Counted from the first letter of the stretch, positions 34,746-46,648 are shown. The stretch is 64,000 nucleotides of DNA from Haliclona indistincta (GCA_964017065.1 OZ024784.1:18257490-18321489); one strand, 5' to 3'. A program made the numbers and translations. The notes: a model not told the origin generated them from the sequence alone.

Positions 34746-37310
34746 GCTAGTTAGCTTTAATGTGCATGCGCGCGTGAGCATAATAATATTCCACAGTCAC
34801 TATAGGGCGGGGAGGCCTGACCAATCAGATTCGAGCGTGGGAAGGTTTAGGGTCCAGAGCACTTAAGCAATGTGACCAAATTTGAGCGAAGCTCAAATTT
34901 GGTTGCATGCGCAAAGTGCCTGGACCCTAAAACTTCCCACGCTCGAATCTGATTGGTCAGGCCTCCCCGCCCTATAGTGACTGTGGAATATTATTTTTAG
35001 GATTTATTATATCAAGGTTAAGTGTATAGGTTTAGTGTTTAGGTTAGTGTTTAGGTTTAGAGTTTAAGTTTAGTTTAGGTTTAGCGCATGCATGTGTTTA
35101 GGTTTAGTATTTTTAGTATTTTTAGGTTTAGGTTTAGGTTTAGTGTTTAGTGTTTAGTGTTTAGAGTTTAGTAGGTTTAGAGTTTAGGTTTAGTGTTTAG
35201 GTTTAGTGCATGTGTTTAGGTTTAGGTTTAGGTTTAGTGTTTAGTGTTTAGGTTTAGTGTTTAGTGTTTAGTTTAGGTTAGTGTTTAGGTTTAGGTTTAG
35301 GTTTAGGGTTTAGGGTTTAGTGTATAGGTTTAGTGTTTAGTGTTTAGGTTTATATATAGGTTTAGTGTTTTGGCTTAGGTTTAGGTATAGGTTTAGTGTT
35401 TTGGGGTTTAGAGTTGAGTTTAGTTTAGAGTTGAGTTTAGTTTAGTTTAGAGTTTAGTTTAGGTTAATTAGTGTTTAGTGTTTAGGTTTAGTGTTTAGTG
35501 TTTAGTGTTTAGGTTTAGGTTTAGAGTTTACGTTTAGTATTTTAGGTTTAGTGCATGTGTTTAGGTTTAGTGTTTAGGTTTGGTGTTTATAATAGTGTTT
35601 AGGTTTGAACATGCTATTATGCTATAATTTTGCTAGTCAGCTTTAATGTGTATGCGCACGTGAGCATAATAATATTCCACAGTCACTATAGGGCGGGGAG
35701 GCCTGACCAATCAGATTCGAGCGTGGGAAGGTTTAGGGTCCAGAGCACTTAAGCAATGTGACCAAATTTGAGCGAAGCTCAAATTTGGTTGCATGCGCAA
35801 AGTGCCTGGACCCTAAAACTTCCCACGCTCGAATCTGATTGGTCAGGCCTCCCCGCCCTATAGTGACTGTGGAATATTATTTTTAGGATTTATTATATCA
35901 AGGTTAAGTGTATAGGTTTAGTGTTTAGGTTAGTGTTTAGGTTTAGAGTTTAAGTTTAGTTTAGGTTTAGCGCATGCATGTGTTTAGGTTTAGTATTTTT
36001 AGTATTTTTAGGTTTAGGTTTAGGTTTAGGTTTAGTGTTTAGTGTTTAGTGTTTAGAGTTTAGTAGGTTTAGAGTTTAGGTTTAGTGTTTAGGTTTAGTG
36101 CATGTGTTTAGGTTTAGGTTTAGGTTTAGTGTTTAGTGTTTAGGTTTAGTGTTTAGTGTTTAGTTTAGGTTAGTGTTTAGGTTTAGGTTTAGGTTTAGGG
36201 TTTAGGGTTTAGTGTATAGGTTTAGTGTTTAGTGTTTAGGTTTATATATAGGTTTAGTGTTTTGGCTTAGGTTTAGGTATAGGTTTAGTGTTTTGGGGTT
36301 TAGAGTTGAGTTTAGTTTAGAGTTGAGTTTAGTTTAGTTTAGAGTTTAGTTTAGGTTAATTAGTGTTTAGTGTTTAGGTTTAGTGTTTAGTGTTTAGTGT
36401 TTAGGTTTAGGTTTAGAGTTTACGTTTAGTATTTTAGGTTTATATTAGTGCATGTGTTTAGGTTTAGTGTTTAGGTTTGGTGTTTATAATAGTGTTTAGG
36501 TTTGAACATGCTATTATGCTATAATTTTGCTAGTCAGCTTTAATGTGTATGCGCACGTGAGCATAATAATATTCCACAGTCACTATAGGGCGGGGAGGCC
36601 TGACCAATCAGATTCGAGCGTGGGAAGTTTTAGGGTCCAGAGCACTTAAGCAATGTGACCAAATTTCAGAGCACTTAAGCAATGTGACCAAATTTGAGCG
36701 AAGCTCAAATTTGGTTGCATGCGCAAAGTGCCTGGACCCTAAAACTTCCCACGCTCGAATCTGATTGGTCAGGCCTCCCCGCCCTATAGTGACTGTGGAA
36801 TATTATTTTTAGGAGTTATTATATCAAGGTTAAGTGTATAGGTTTAGTGTTTAGGTTAGTGTTTAGGTTTATATTTTAGGTTTAGTATTTTAGGTTTAGT
36901 GTTTAGGTTTAGTGTTTAGGTTTAGGTTTAGTGTTTAGGTTTAGTATTTTAGGTTTAGTGTTTAGGTTTAGTGCATGTGTTTAGGTTTAGGTTTAGTGTT
37001 TATGTTTAGTGTTTAGGTTTAGTGTTTAGTGTTTAGGTTTAGGTTTAGTGTTTAGGTTTAGTGTTTAATGCTTAGGTTTAGTGTTTAGTGTTTAGTGTTT
37101 AGGTTTAGTGTTTAGGTTTAGGTTTAGGTTTAGTGTTTAGGTTTGGTTTGGTTTAGAGTTTACGTTTAGTATTTTAGGTTTAGTGCATGTGCTTAGGTTT
37201 AGTGTTTAGTTTTGGTGTTTATATAGTTTTTAGGTTTAGTGTTTAGGTTTAGTGTTTAGGTTTAGGGTTTAGGGTTTAGGTTTAGGTTTAGTGTTTAGGT
37301 TTATGGCCGT
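34726..37310. repeat. 0.88-0.90-kb higher-order repeat with hairpins and TTTAGG runs
   Basis: Units start near 34726, 35608 and 36504 (catgctattatgctataatt), so they are about 882 and 896 bp long. The third diverges after its hairpin. Each has a hairpin block (34787-34995, 35668-35880, 36568-36800) with arms of about 66 bp (gggcggggaggcctgaccaa), then several hundred bases of degenerate (TTTAGG/TTTAGTG) repeats that resemble telomeric sequence but are too irregular to be one. The two full units are almost identical, pointing to recent amplification. Confidence 0.85.
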
Positions 37311-37380
37311 CTACCTTTTTCACACTTTTCAAGTCTATATAGCTTTCAAAATTTTTCAATGAGAGCAATAATACAATACT

Positions 37381-38515
37381 AATAATAGCAAAATAACAAT
37401 AATAGCAAAATAGCACTGGGTCATGTGTTAGTACAATACTAATAATAGCAAAATAGCACTGGGTCATGTGTTAGTACAATACTAATAATAGCAAAATAGC
37501 AATAATAGCAAAATAGCACTGGGTCATGTGTTAGTACAATACTAATAATAGCAAAATAGCAATAATAGCAAAATAGCACTGGGTCCTGTGTTAGTACAAT
37601 ACTAATAATAGCAAAATAGCAATAATAGCAAAATAGCACTGGGTCATGTGTTAGTACAATACTAATAATAGCAATAATAGCAAAATAGCACTGGGTCATG
37701 TGTTACTACAATACTAATAATAGCAAAATAGCAATAATAGCAAAATAGCACTGGGTCCTGTGTTAGTACAATACTAATAATAGCAAAATAGCAATAATAG
37801 CAAAATAGCACTGGGTCCTGTGTTAGTACAATACTAATAATAGCAAAATAGCAATAATAGCAAAATAGCACTGGGTCGTGTGTTAGTACAATACTAATAA
37901 TAGCAAAATAGCAATAATAGCAAAATAGCACTGGGTCCTGTGTTAGTACAATACTAATAATAGCAAAATAGCAATAATAGCAAAATAGCACTGGGTCATG
38001 TGTTAGTACAATACTAATAATAGCAAAATAGCAATAATAGCAAAATAGCACTGGGTCCTGTGTTATAATTATTACTAATAATAGCAAAATAGCAATAATA
38101 GCAAAATAGCACTGGGTCCTGTGTTAGTACAATACTAATAATAGCAAAATAGCAATAATAGCAAAATAGCACTGGGTCCTGTGTTAGTACAATACTAATA
38201 ATAGCAAAATAGCAATAATAGCAAAATAGCACTGGGTCCTGTGTTAGTACAATACTAATAATAGCAAAATAGCAATAATAGCAAAATAGCACTGGGTCCT
38301 GTGTTAGTACAATACTAATAATAGCAAAATAGCAATAATAGCAAAATAGCACTGGGTCCTGTGTTAGTACAATACTAATAATAGCAAAATAGCAATAATA
38401 GCAAAATAGCACTGGGTCCTGTGTTAGTACAATACTAATAATAGCAAAATAGCAATAATAGCAAAAATAGCACTGGGTCCTGTGTTAGTACAATACTAAT
38501 AATAGCAAAATAGCA
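37381..38515. repeat. 60-bp satellite, about 18-19 copies
   Basis: Unit: agcactgggtcctgtgttag + tacaatactaataatagcaa + aatagcaataatagcaaaat. Because 60 is divisible by 3, long open frames run through it on the minus strand, giving a 20-residue repeat; this is a by-product of the period, not evidence of a gene. Copies differ mainly at one base (gggtc-A/C/G-tgtg). The right-hand copies are uniform C, and the left-hand ones mixed. Confidence 0.9.
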
Positions 38516-39181
38516 CTGGGAGAGACATCGTATAGTATTACGAATAGTGGTAATAGCAAAAATAGCACTACTATAATAATAGCAGCTATTATAGAATAGT
38601 ACTTATGCTATCATTATGCTATTATTATCAAAATAGCATAATGCTATTATTATGCTATAGCCAATACCGCACCTTCCTCATAAAATTAACTATGACTAAA
38701 ACTAATTTTGACTCGCTCGACACACAGAGAGACGACGACTGTTTCTAAGAGGCTATCATGTTTATAGTTGGAGAAACACTTGCCTGCCGTGAATGCCGTC
38801 AGAAGTCTAGCTAGAAACGTTCAAGACCGTTACGCGTTGGCTGTGAAAAGAACCGACACGGAGACAGAAACTCTGGTAGTTCCGCCACGACCGTGCTGCA
38901 GGGCATCTGCATGCCACGGCAAATATCTTGCCTATGTTCTCTTTCTTCGTCGTACCATAACCATTGACAAGCAGGGCGTCGTACACATGTTCTAGGTTGC
39001 ATTGCAACACAAATTTTCGTTACAAAGAAATTTTTCGAAAATTTAATTTTCGTCATCGGGAGTTCTTACGAAAATTAGAACCGAACGAAAATTACCGGTT
39101 ATACGGTAGTTGTGTTTGTGATATTTGCTTATGGTGTTAGTAAAAAGCTGGATACTATTAGCTCTATATTAATAATTAAAA

Positions 39182-41804
39182 AAGCTTTAATAAAAAAAAC
39201 TGAAAAGTGTAGGGATGACTCTTAAAAAAGGAAAGGAACAAGATGGGATGATGCTTGCAAAAGGAAAGGAACAAGATGGGATGATGCTTGCAAAAGTAAA
39301 GGAACAAGATGGGATGATGCTTGCAAAAGTAAAGGAACAAGATGGAATAATGCTAAGCTTGCAAATGTAAAAGTCCCAAGTATCCCTACATCAGCGGCTT
39401 GCTGCGACGCAACTGACAAATACGGAATCCTCTTCCTATACCTTTACAATCGTCGATTACTTCATCGGACTGCGTCCTCCAAACTCAGCTACCTGCAGCT
39501 TATTTACAACTGTCAACTACTTCATCGGACTGCGTCCTCCTAAACACAGATACCTCTAGTTATTTACAACCGTCAATTACTTCATCGGACTGCGTCCTCC
39601 TAAACACATTATACCTCTAGTTATTTACAACCGTCAATTACTCCATCGGACTGCGTCCTCCTTCAAGCCGCTGATGTAGGGATACTTGGGACTTTTACAT
39701 TTGCAAGCTTAGCATTATTCCATCTTGTTCCTTTACTTTTGCAAGCATCATCCCATCTAGTCTAGCGCGCTATGACCCTCTCCCGCAAAAGAAAAAAGGG
39801 GGCGGGTCAGATGCGGGAGAGGGTCTAGCCAAACTCGCAAGATGATTAGTTTCATTACCCGAATTTCGGGTAATGTTATTCACGGTATTATTACGTCAAC
39901 ATACTTCCTCTGTCACAGAATAAACATGGCGGCCGTTCTTGCATAGTGTAGAAATGCAATCGACAGTGCAATAACGCCATTGCACGCTCTCTCTGGGCTA
40001 TCAAATCTTGCGCCTCTTCGGAAAGACGTTGTTAGTGCAGTTCTCGGTGGAAGAGAGACTTTCTTCGACTCAGGCGTGGTATGGCAAGTCTCTAGTCTTT
40101 ATGATATTACCACGGGGTGCCTAGTTCACTTTGGAGGCTGTGGGATACGAGCCTGCTGCAAACCGCTTCTGCAAATCGTCGTAGAAGCGCAGTACCTGCA
40201 GATCGCTGCCATCATTTGTCGTAGCGCGTTCACGTGACAATAGCATTTACGTCTGTTGACGTAATAATACCGTGAATAACATTACCCGAAATTCGGGTAA
40301 TGAAACTAATCATCTTGCGAGTTTGGCTAGACCCTCTACCGCGCTTGGCCCCTCCCCTTTTTCTTTCGTGGTAGAGGGTCATAGCGCGCTAGACTACATC
40401 CCATCTTGTTCCTTTACTTTTGCAAGCATCATCCCATCTTGTTCCTTTCCTTTTGCAAGCATCATCCCATCTTGTTCCTTTCCTTTTTTAAGAGTCATCC
40501 CTACACTTTTCAGTTTTTTTTATTAAAGCTTTTTTACTTTACTTGTTCCTGTTACTTTTTTGATCACTATCAGTTTGAACTTATTAGTTGTATTCTATGT
40601 TAGATGTTATTTCATTTTGACAACTCTGTGAGCAGCAGTTAATTACTATAGTCTAGCAGAGGAGTGTATATAGTTTAAAATAATGTTTAATATTACCAAT
40701 CATTCATTGAAAGGTTTAAAATAGTAAAGAGGTTAAGGACGCAGACAGCTGCAAAATATCAAGTCCAGGTATGATTTGACAATATGATACTTGTTAGTAC
40801 AGTAATGGATGAAGGAAGAAACTAATACTGACAACTCATGATGCTGCAAGCCTAATAGTAGGAGCACGCCTAGTAGAACCTTGTTGATGTCAATATCACA
40901 CTCACGGAGGCTTCTAGTCCTTTACAACTGACGCTCCGTGGTGTAGGAACCTTACTGTGCGTAGAATCTCACGGTTGCTGTCGGGTAACTGAAACGTTCA
41001 CGTCTGGGTATGTCAGTTTTAACCCGCCATCTGAAGCTTTAACGAACACATCAGTGTTACTTAGGGTATAGTACTGCTCTAGACAAATTTCATACCTCTG
41101 GCTTGCTCGCTGAAGCGTCCAGAGCAGAGACAAAACGCAGTCGATCGAGATGGCTGCAAAACTGATGTGGGCGGAGTTAATGATACGAGCGACAAGAGGG
41201 TTAATTATTTAATGGCGTCTTCAGTCCAAAACGGCCCAAAAACCATGTTTTTCAAGGATTACTCGCTTCTGGTAGTGTTTAATGCCTATCTAAGAAGTAA
41301 GTGCACTATTCCAGATATATACACGTACAATTGTGCAGGTTTGGTAGTGATTCGTTCACTCAGGACAGTGCTAGGCTCGTTCAAAGAAGAAAGAAAGAAA
41401 GAAAGAAGAAGAAGAAGAAGAAAGAAGATGAACAATTCGCGTGGGCGGCGATTTTAGTTTACCACTTTAGAAACGTCTGTCAGCTTCGCCAAAGGTATTT
41501 CCATGCTCAGAACAATCGTCTGATCAATCCTAGATGTATGGAATCTCGAGAAACGCTAAAACAGCGAAGATCTGCGACGGCTCTCTGAGAGTCGCCATCT
41601 TGATTTTCGTCGTCAAGCAAGCAGTCCCGGCGACTTTCATAGACTTCCTACAAGCGCTTACACTTCAGATTCACTTAGAGACAGTTAAAATGCAGCAGAA
41701 ATGTATAACAATAGAGATATGTGCGAAAACTCATTTTCACACATGAGTAGCCGCCATCTTAGTTCGAGGTCATCCCTACATATCATTGCCGATCGGCAAT
41801 GATA
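39182..41804. mobile_element. Second copy of the foldback-headed element, interrupted
   Basis: Same structure as 14724-16591: arms with aaaactgaaaagtgtaggg, four units of about 62 bp with cttcatcggactgcgtcctcc (about 39440-39660), a unique region and the terminal palindrome tcattgccgatcggcaatga (41783-41802). Its right arm is split by the 639-bp Mutator-like element at 39758-40396. A purine-rich (GAAAGAA) run lies at about 41385-41430. Confidence 0.7.
39758..40396. mobile_element. Mutator-like MITE, 9-bp target duplication (TAGTCTAGCG ends)
   Basis: 639 bp with inverted ends of about 130-150 bp (tagtctagcgcgctatgacc; ttacccgaatttcgggtaat) and a perfect 9-bp duplication catcccatc (39749-39757, 40397-40405). 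The 340-bp centre is GC-richer and keeps an open frame (MHALSGLSNLAPLRKDVVSA) without recognised homology. It could be captured host sequence. Confidence 0.8.
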
Positions 41805-41825
41805 ATTTTGTCAGACAAAATTTAA

Positions 41826-42800
41826 TTTTTTACTCGGCATTGCAGTGCAAATGCACCGAGGCATCAGCACCGCTTTGGTGCTTTTTGTGTATGTTTTTAT
41901 AAGTTGTCAGCCACTAACATAGTGTTCAACTAGCAACAGCAGACTTTCATTACTGCTTGTGTATTTCAGTTCAGCGTATTTAGTCAGACAGGCATGTATG
42001 CATAACATTCCACCGAGGCATAAGCACCTTCGGTGCCTAGTTCATTCTGTCAGTCTGTCGCAACGATTTCTCGTCGCTCGATGAAAACTAATCGCTGAAA
42101 CAAGCAACACGGGTAGAAATCGATACTTGCTCGGATTTGTATTTTCAGAAGTTTGTTTTTAAAGCTTAGTGCGTAAGTTACCGTGTGAATTGCTCTCGGT
42201 TGGTTCGGTTTTGTAGCGCACGTTGAAAGTTAAGCTCTGAAACTAGCAATGCAAGTAGAACACGGTATTACCTCGCTTTTGAACATGTGAAAACTTTATA
42301 TCAAGCTTAGTTCGTGAGTTATGGTGCTATTTGCTCACTTTGTTTACCGTTGCTGGTGATCTGGACTTCTCCAAAGGCAAAGCTGTCCACAGTTGACTGC
42401 CTAGAAGCTGATAGGTTAGAATTTTACTACAGGATTAGCAGCGCAGGTCCAGAGAAATCGTGTAAGCAAGCTATGGAAGCTATCTAGCTCGTGGTATGCG
42501 TGTGCTGTGCTCGCTCGGCTGTGCTGAACACTGTAGACACGCCCAGTTGAATTGTGGTTAGCACTGATTGGCTTCTGATTGCATAACTAAAGCACTGCAT
42601 TGTGATTGCTGTACAGAAATCCTGTATAGATGCATCTGCAGTTGCTGTGTTTGTGGAATGGTGGGTAGTTACTGTACAGGAAATGTGCTATAGCTTGTAT
42701 AATAGGAGGAGTTTACTGTAGCTAGTCCAGTGCTGTGTACAATGGAATTCCACCGAGGCATCAGCACCTTTGGTGCCTAGTTCTTTTAGCACCTACAGGA
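41826..42800 (+). repeat. Dispersed repeats of the 'ccaccgaggcatc' family
   Basis: At least two, possibly three, tandem partial copies (starts near 41855, 42010, 42752). The longest runs 42200-42660 and carries the shared core (gcaaagctgtccacagttga). This copy is intact where the LINE interrupted its relative at 29095. No gene seen. Confidence 0.65.
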
Positions 42801-43026
42801 TCTATTCTTGATTAGGAAGTGCTGATTGTTCCATATAATGGCAAATATATATTAGGAAAAAAACATTTAGAAAATAATTGTATTCATTGAATAATTAATT
42901 GGTTTTTATTCAAATGTCCATAAAAGATTTTCCCCGAAGTGGATTCAGGTGGATTTTGGATATGTTATTGTCTATTAGATTCTGCTTCATTTGGTATAAA
43001 AATTTCTTCTATACCAATTTCTTCCC

Positions 43027-43125
43027 GGTTCAACCCTTCAACAGCCAGACTACAACTGTAGGATCCAGCAATGCTAGCAGGACAACAATGAACAGCATCA
43101 TCTTGTTATTCAGCTTCAGAGTACA
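43027..43125 (-). pseudogene. R0: orphan signal-peptide exon of the receptor family
   Basis: The minus-strand frame MMLFIVVLLALLDPTVVV matches the signal exons of R1-R5, and upstream sequence (43130-43200) matches the R1 promoter region. The splice donor is lost (a stop follows VWLLKG) and no downstream exons exist. It marks the decayed end of the tandem array. Confidence 0.7.
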
Positions 43126-43257
43126 ATGAAATGAGCTCACGATCATTGTTATTATAAGCAGAAAAAATTGACTACTGGATTGATTACATGCTACAATAGT
43201 TGAATACAGTTGAATAGAATAGAATACAATAGTTGAGTACAAACACTAACATTGAGT

Positions 43258-43334
43258 CTAACTAAACATTCCAATGAGAAGAGCAACACTCATCACTGCT
43301 ACTATTGCCGCTAGTGAAAGAGGCGAGTCAGTGA
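43258..43334 (-). CDS. Alternative terminal exon of R1 (GPI-signal-like)
   Basis: After a ctctactccag acceptor, the frame continued from R1 exon 4 (phase 1) reads ITDSPLSLAAIVAVMSVALL and stops five residues later: a hydrophobic C-terminus with no cytoplasmic tail. This is what a GPI-attachment signal or tailless anchor looks like. It lies 140 bp after the normal stop and is conserved downstream of R4 and R5. Confidence 0.55.
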
Positions 43335-43474
43335 CTGGAGTAGAGGTAATATTTTTGTGACTTTAGCTCATACAGTTTTTGCATTTTATTCAGTATTACA
43401 AACATCATGACAATGATATAGCTAATAACTAAACTATATACACATGTAAAAAATTTCACTATAATTATTCTGTC

Positions 43475-45406
43475 TCATATGTAATACTCGTCATCCACAT
43501 CTTGATCTGGTGGTTGAATGACTCCATAAGCTATATTAGAAGTAGCAAGCACACCATCAGCTGCTGCAGTTATATCATTGATATCCTCATACACCTGACC
43601 AGTATCTGCCTCATGATCAGTTCCTCTCTGCTCTGATACAATGTGTGCTTTATTCACTTCATCATACAATGTATCATTAGTTAAAGTGACACGATGTTTA
43701 TGAAGTCGAGAGTACACACAAAATCCACCCACCAGCATCAATATAGCAACAAGCATGACAACAATAACACTCGTGAATGCTGCTATTACTGTAGTATTAG
43801 TCATTGGAGACTCAGTTACAATGGTAGTGGAGGCCGTAAATATGGTAGTGTTATAGGTCACAGGAGAGGCTGTGAGTGGATACAATGATAATAGCAAAAG
43901 AATTGATTTTATACTAGCACACAGATGTTAGATGCTGCCTCCCTACTTTTAGATAGTGATTATTGTACTTACTGACAGTGGTGAGTCTTGTGGTTACTGC
44001 ACTTGGTAGTATATCTATCATCAATAGTCTCACTATTCCACTCAGTTCAGCGTTACTGTCTCCTCTCATTCTGCATGTGAAGTTACCACTATCAGTTGGT
44101 ATCACTGATCCAATGGTCAGTATAGTCTGATCTACTGATGACTGAATAGTGAAATTCCTATCATCACTAATCATCATTCCTTGACTGTTCTCCCAGCTGA
44201 AGGTTGGGTTACGTGGTAGGTAGCCACTGAACTTACATGAGAGGGTTGCATCACCACCATTAGTGATAGCACTGGGAGTGACTAAACCTGCATACATGTT
44301 AACTTAGAACAGTTATAGAGATAGTGTCACAAACCTTCCAGTTGCAAGCTGATTACTGAGCTGTTCTGGGATCTAAAAGGCAATGCATATCCTGCAGTAT
44401 AGAAAGCAGCAGTACAGTTGTAGTCTCCAGCATCACTGAGACTGAGAGAGGAGATCTGAATGACACCAGTTCGTGTGAGATCTGCCACAAACACATTGCT
44501 GCTTATAGTAGCTCCATTTGGTCCAGTCCAGCTCCACTCAAAGACCGCCTCATTGATCACAGAGCATGTTAACCTCTCAGAGGAGACCAGATCAGTGGCA
44601 TTATGGCGGACCACAGTCACCTGATCTTGAGTGAATATGATTGGTGGTTGAGGAAGAGGAGGAGGAGGCACAGCTGCAGTACAGTGGAGAGTACATAGTA
44701 TATCACTGAGTGCTGCATCATGCCACTATACTCACCAGTATCATTGAACATCCTGACTTCACTGAGCAGTAACCAGTCCAATGTGTCAGAGGAGGAGAAG
44801 TCAAAGGTCAATCTAACCAACACATTGTTAGGATATCCATTATATCTTTGTCCAAATGTGTCAACAAGTGATATCTTCACTGTTTGATTGTCATTCTCTG
44901 AAATACTCTGATTACTGACAATGGTGTAGGAAACACGAAGATAGTTATCCTGCATGATTGATGAACTGTCAGCAATATCAAATCTGACATCAGGTAGTCC
45001 AACTCGTAGTGCAGCACTCTTGTAGTAGTACAAGTCTATCTGTCTGATGTAGAAAGGTGATATATCAGGAAATTGAAAAAATACTCGTGGCATGTCAGTG
45101 GTCCTGTTCCAAGCAGAGAATTGATTGAAGTTGGCAGGTGAGCTTTCTCCCAGTACACCATCTGCCAGACGACTAGCTGGTATGTTGCATGCAAAGTTGT
45201 CATTAGTTCTATCAAAAGGTCCTCCATTAGTACATTCAGGATCTGTTGGTACTCCATTGAATGATCTCAGTGTATCCACATAAACTGCAAAAGGTGTTAC
45301 TATATATAGAGCAAACTACATGTCTGATGAGTATCTGATAGTACAGTTACATACCTTGACCAACTGTAGGATCCAGCAATGCTAGCAAGACTATGAACAG
45401 CATCAT
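43475..45406 (-). CDS. R1: discoidin-like/Ig receptor with long tyrosine tail
   Basis: Exons 45406-45355, 45284-44736, 44673-44335, 44287-43973 and 43869-43475, all GT-AG and phase 1; 549 residues. Signal peptide MMLFIVLLALLDPTVG; discoidin (F5/8C)-like beta-sandwich about 20-200 (IDLYYYKSAALRVG, DTLDWLLLSEVRMFND); Ig 1 about 201-313 (LTCSV..WSW..DAGDYNC); Ig 2 about 314-410 (LSCKF..FSW..DSGNFTC); TM 446-471; tail with Y487 (YDEV), Y512 (YEDI), Y533 (IAYGVI, ITIM-like) and Y547/Y548. Several N-glycosylation sites. Probably a cell-surface receptor signalling through phosphotyrosine; ligand unknown. The discoidin call is by pattern only and less certain than the Ig calls. Confidence 0.8.
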
Positions 45407-45847
45407 GTTTTCATTCAGCTTCAGAAAAACAATGAAATGAGCTCACGATCATTGTTATTATAAGAACAAAAATTGATTACTAGATTGTTTATGTGCTACA
45501 ACAGTTGAACCTATTATTCTTGTTTTAGACATCACTATGATGGGACAATCAAAAACAGCTTGTATTTTCAGATTCTGTATTTTTACTCGTCTCATTTTCT
45601 TCTCATTAATTTGTGACTGCATTACAATAGCTACAAATGATAGTACAATTTCATTGTGTTTCAGTCATGCAGCTACTGCTATATGTATTATGTATAATAT
45701 TCTGGTGTTGAGAAACGACCATCCACTGCAGGCTGCAAGAAGGATCAGCTATTTATCCATCCCAGATACCTGATCAGTCACTTTATGTTTCCACTGAAGT
45801 AGCTTGTTTATGTTATTGCATGTAAAGTACAAACACTAACATTGAGT

Positions 45848-46569
45848 CTAACTCACTATAATAAACATTCCAATGAGAAGAGCAACACTCATGCTACAAG
45901 AAAATAAATCTAAAGAAATCAAAAGAATGTAGGGATAAAGAAATCTGCTACTGGTCCACAATGCAAACCATCAAGGAACTTGTTGAGAAATGACACTTGT
46001 CAGAACAATTCTTTTGTAGCTAGGTGTTGTGTTACTCTCATGTATTCAGTGTTGTAATGTCAGCGTTTGTCACTTCTTCATTCTATTGTATGTCAGCAGT
46101 TCTAATCACATCTTTCTTCAGTTGTTTCTTTTATGTATCACTTAGTCAGCATATTTTACTCTATATAAGTGATGCATGCTTTTCTGTTTCAAGGTTTTAT
46201 TCTATACTAGGGTTGAGCACATTATTTGGGAATAGTAGGCTATTTGGAAATATCCAAGATCTTTGGTGTTTTACTCGATTCTTCTTGCTGTTTATTGCTG
46301 CTTTGATTGATATCTTCTTGGTAATACCACAACGTTGCTGCACTGAAATATCTCCGCAACAGAACTAGCATGGAATGGTAACACGATTGACTTGCTAACA
46401 GACCATAGATCCCTACATCAGCGGCTGCTGACGGTGGCTGACTATAGCAGTTCAGCTAGTTGCTGTTGACTGACACCTGACATGCATTGAATTGAGCTAC
46501 AGTTTACTGTGTATGTGAAATGCCATGGTGGCATGCATTCCACCGAGGCATCTGCACCCTTGGGTGCTT
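45848..46569. mobile_element. Foldback element inserted in the relic alternative exon of R2
   Basis: 45848-45892 is the 3' half of the hydrophobic terminal exon found after R1, R4 and R5 (MSVALLIGMF, stop). It breaks off at cactcat and is followed by a copy of the 9333-9728 foldback family (45893-46510), itself internally altered, then a ccaccgaggcatc fragment (46538-46570). So R2 has lost this exon. Confidence 0.6.
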
Positions 46570-46648
46570 TATTCAGTCAGTACTTGCTACAAAACATTGC
46601 AGTGAACTGAAGACATTGTATAGGATACTGTAAGTTAAGATAAGTTGA

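Larger units (their letters stand above)
34003..39106. mobile_element. 5.1-kb TA-flanked element filled with satellites
   Basis: The ends are inverted copies ccgtataaccggtaattttcg (34003-34023, 39086-39106) flanked by TA (34001-34002, 39107-39108). The surrounding repeat reads through the TA junction, confirming an insertion with TA duplication (Tc1/mariner-type by inference). A second inverted pair ggtgcggtattggctat lies inside (34136 and 38669). No transposase. The interior is almost all tandem arrays and hairpins, listed separately. Confidence 0.7.

Noticed and set aside
35000..37310. True telomere
   Set aside because: TTTAGG-type units are highly irregular, internal, and repeated within 0.89-kb blocks.
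37439..38412. Long minus-strand open frames with a 20-residue repeat
   Set aside because: They run through the 60-bp satellite. A period divisible by 3 keeps any open frame open; no start context, no flanking exons.
34366..38515. CRISPR array
   Set aside because: Units are contiguous tandem repeats without unique spacers in a eukaryotic genome.
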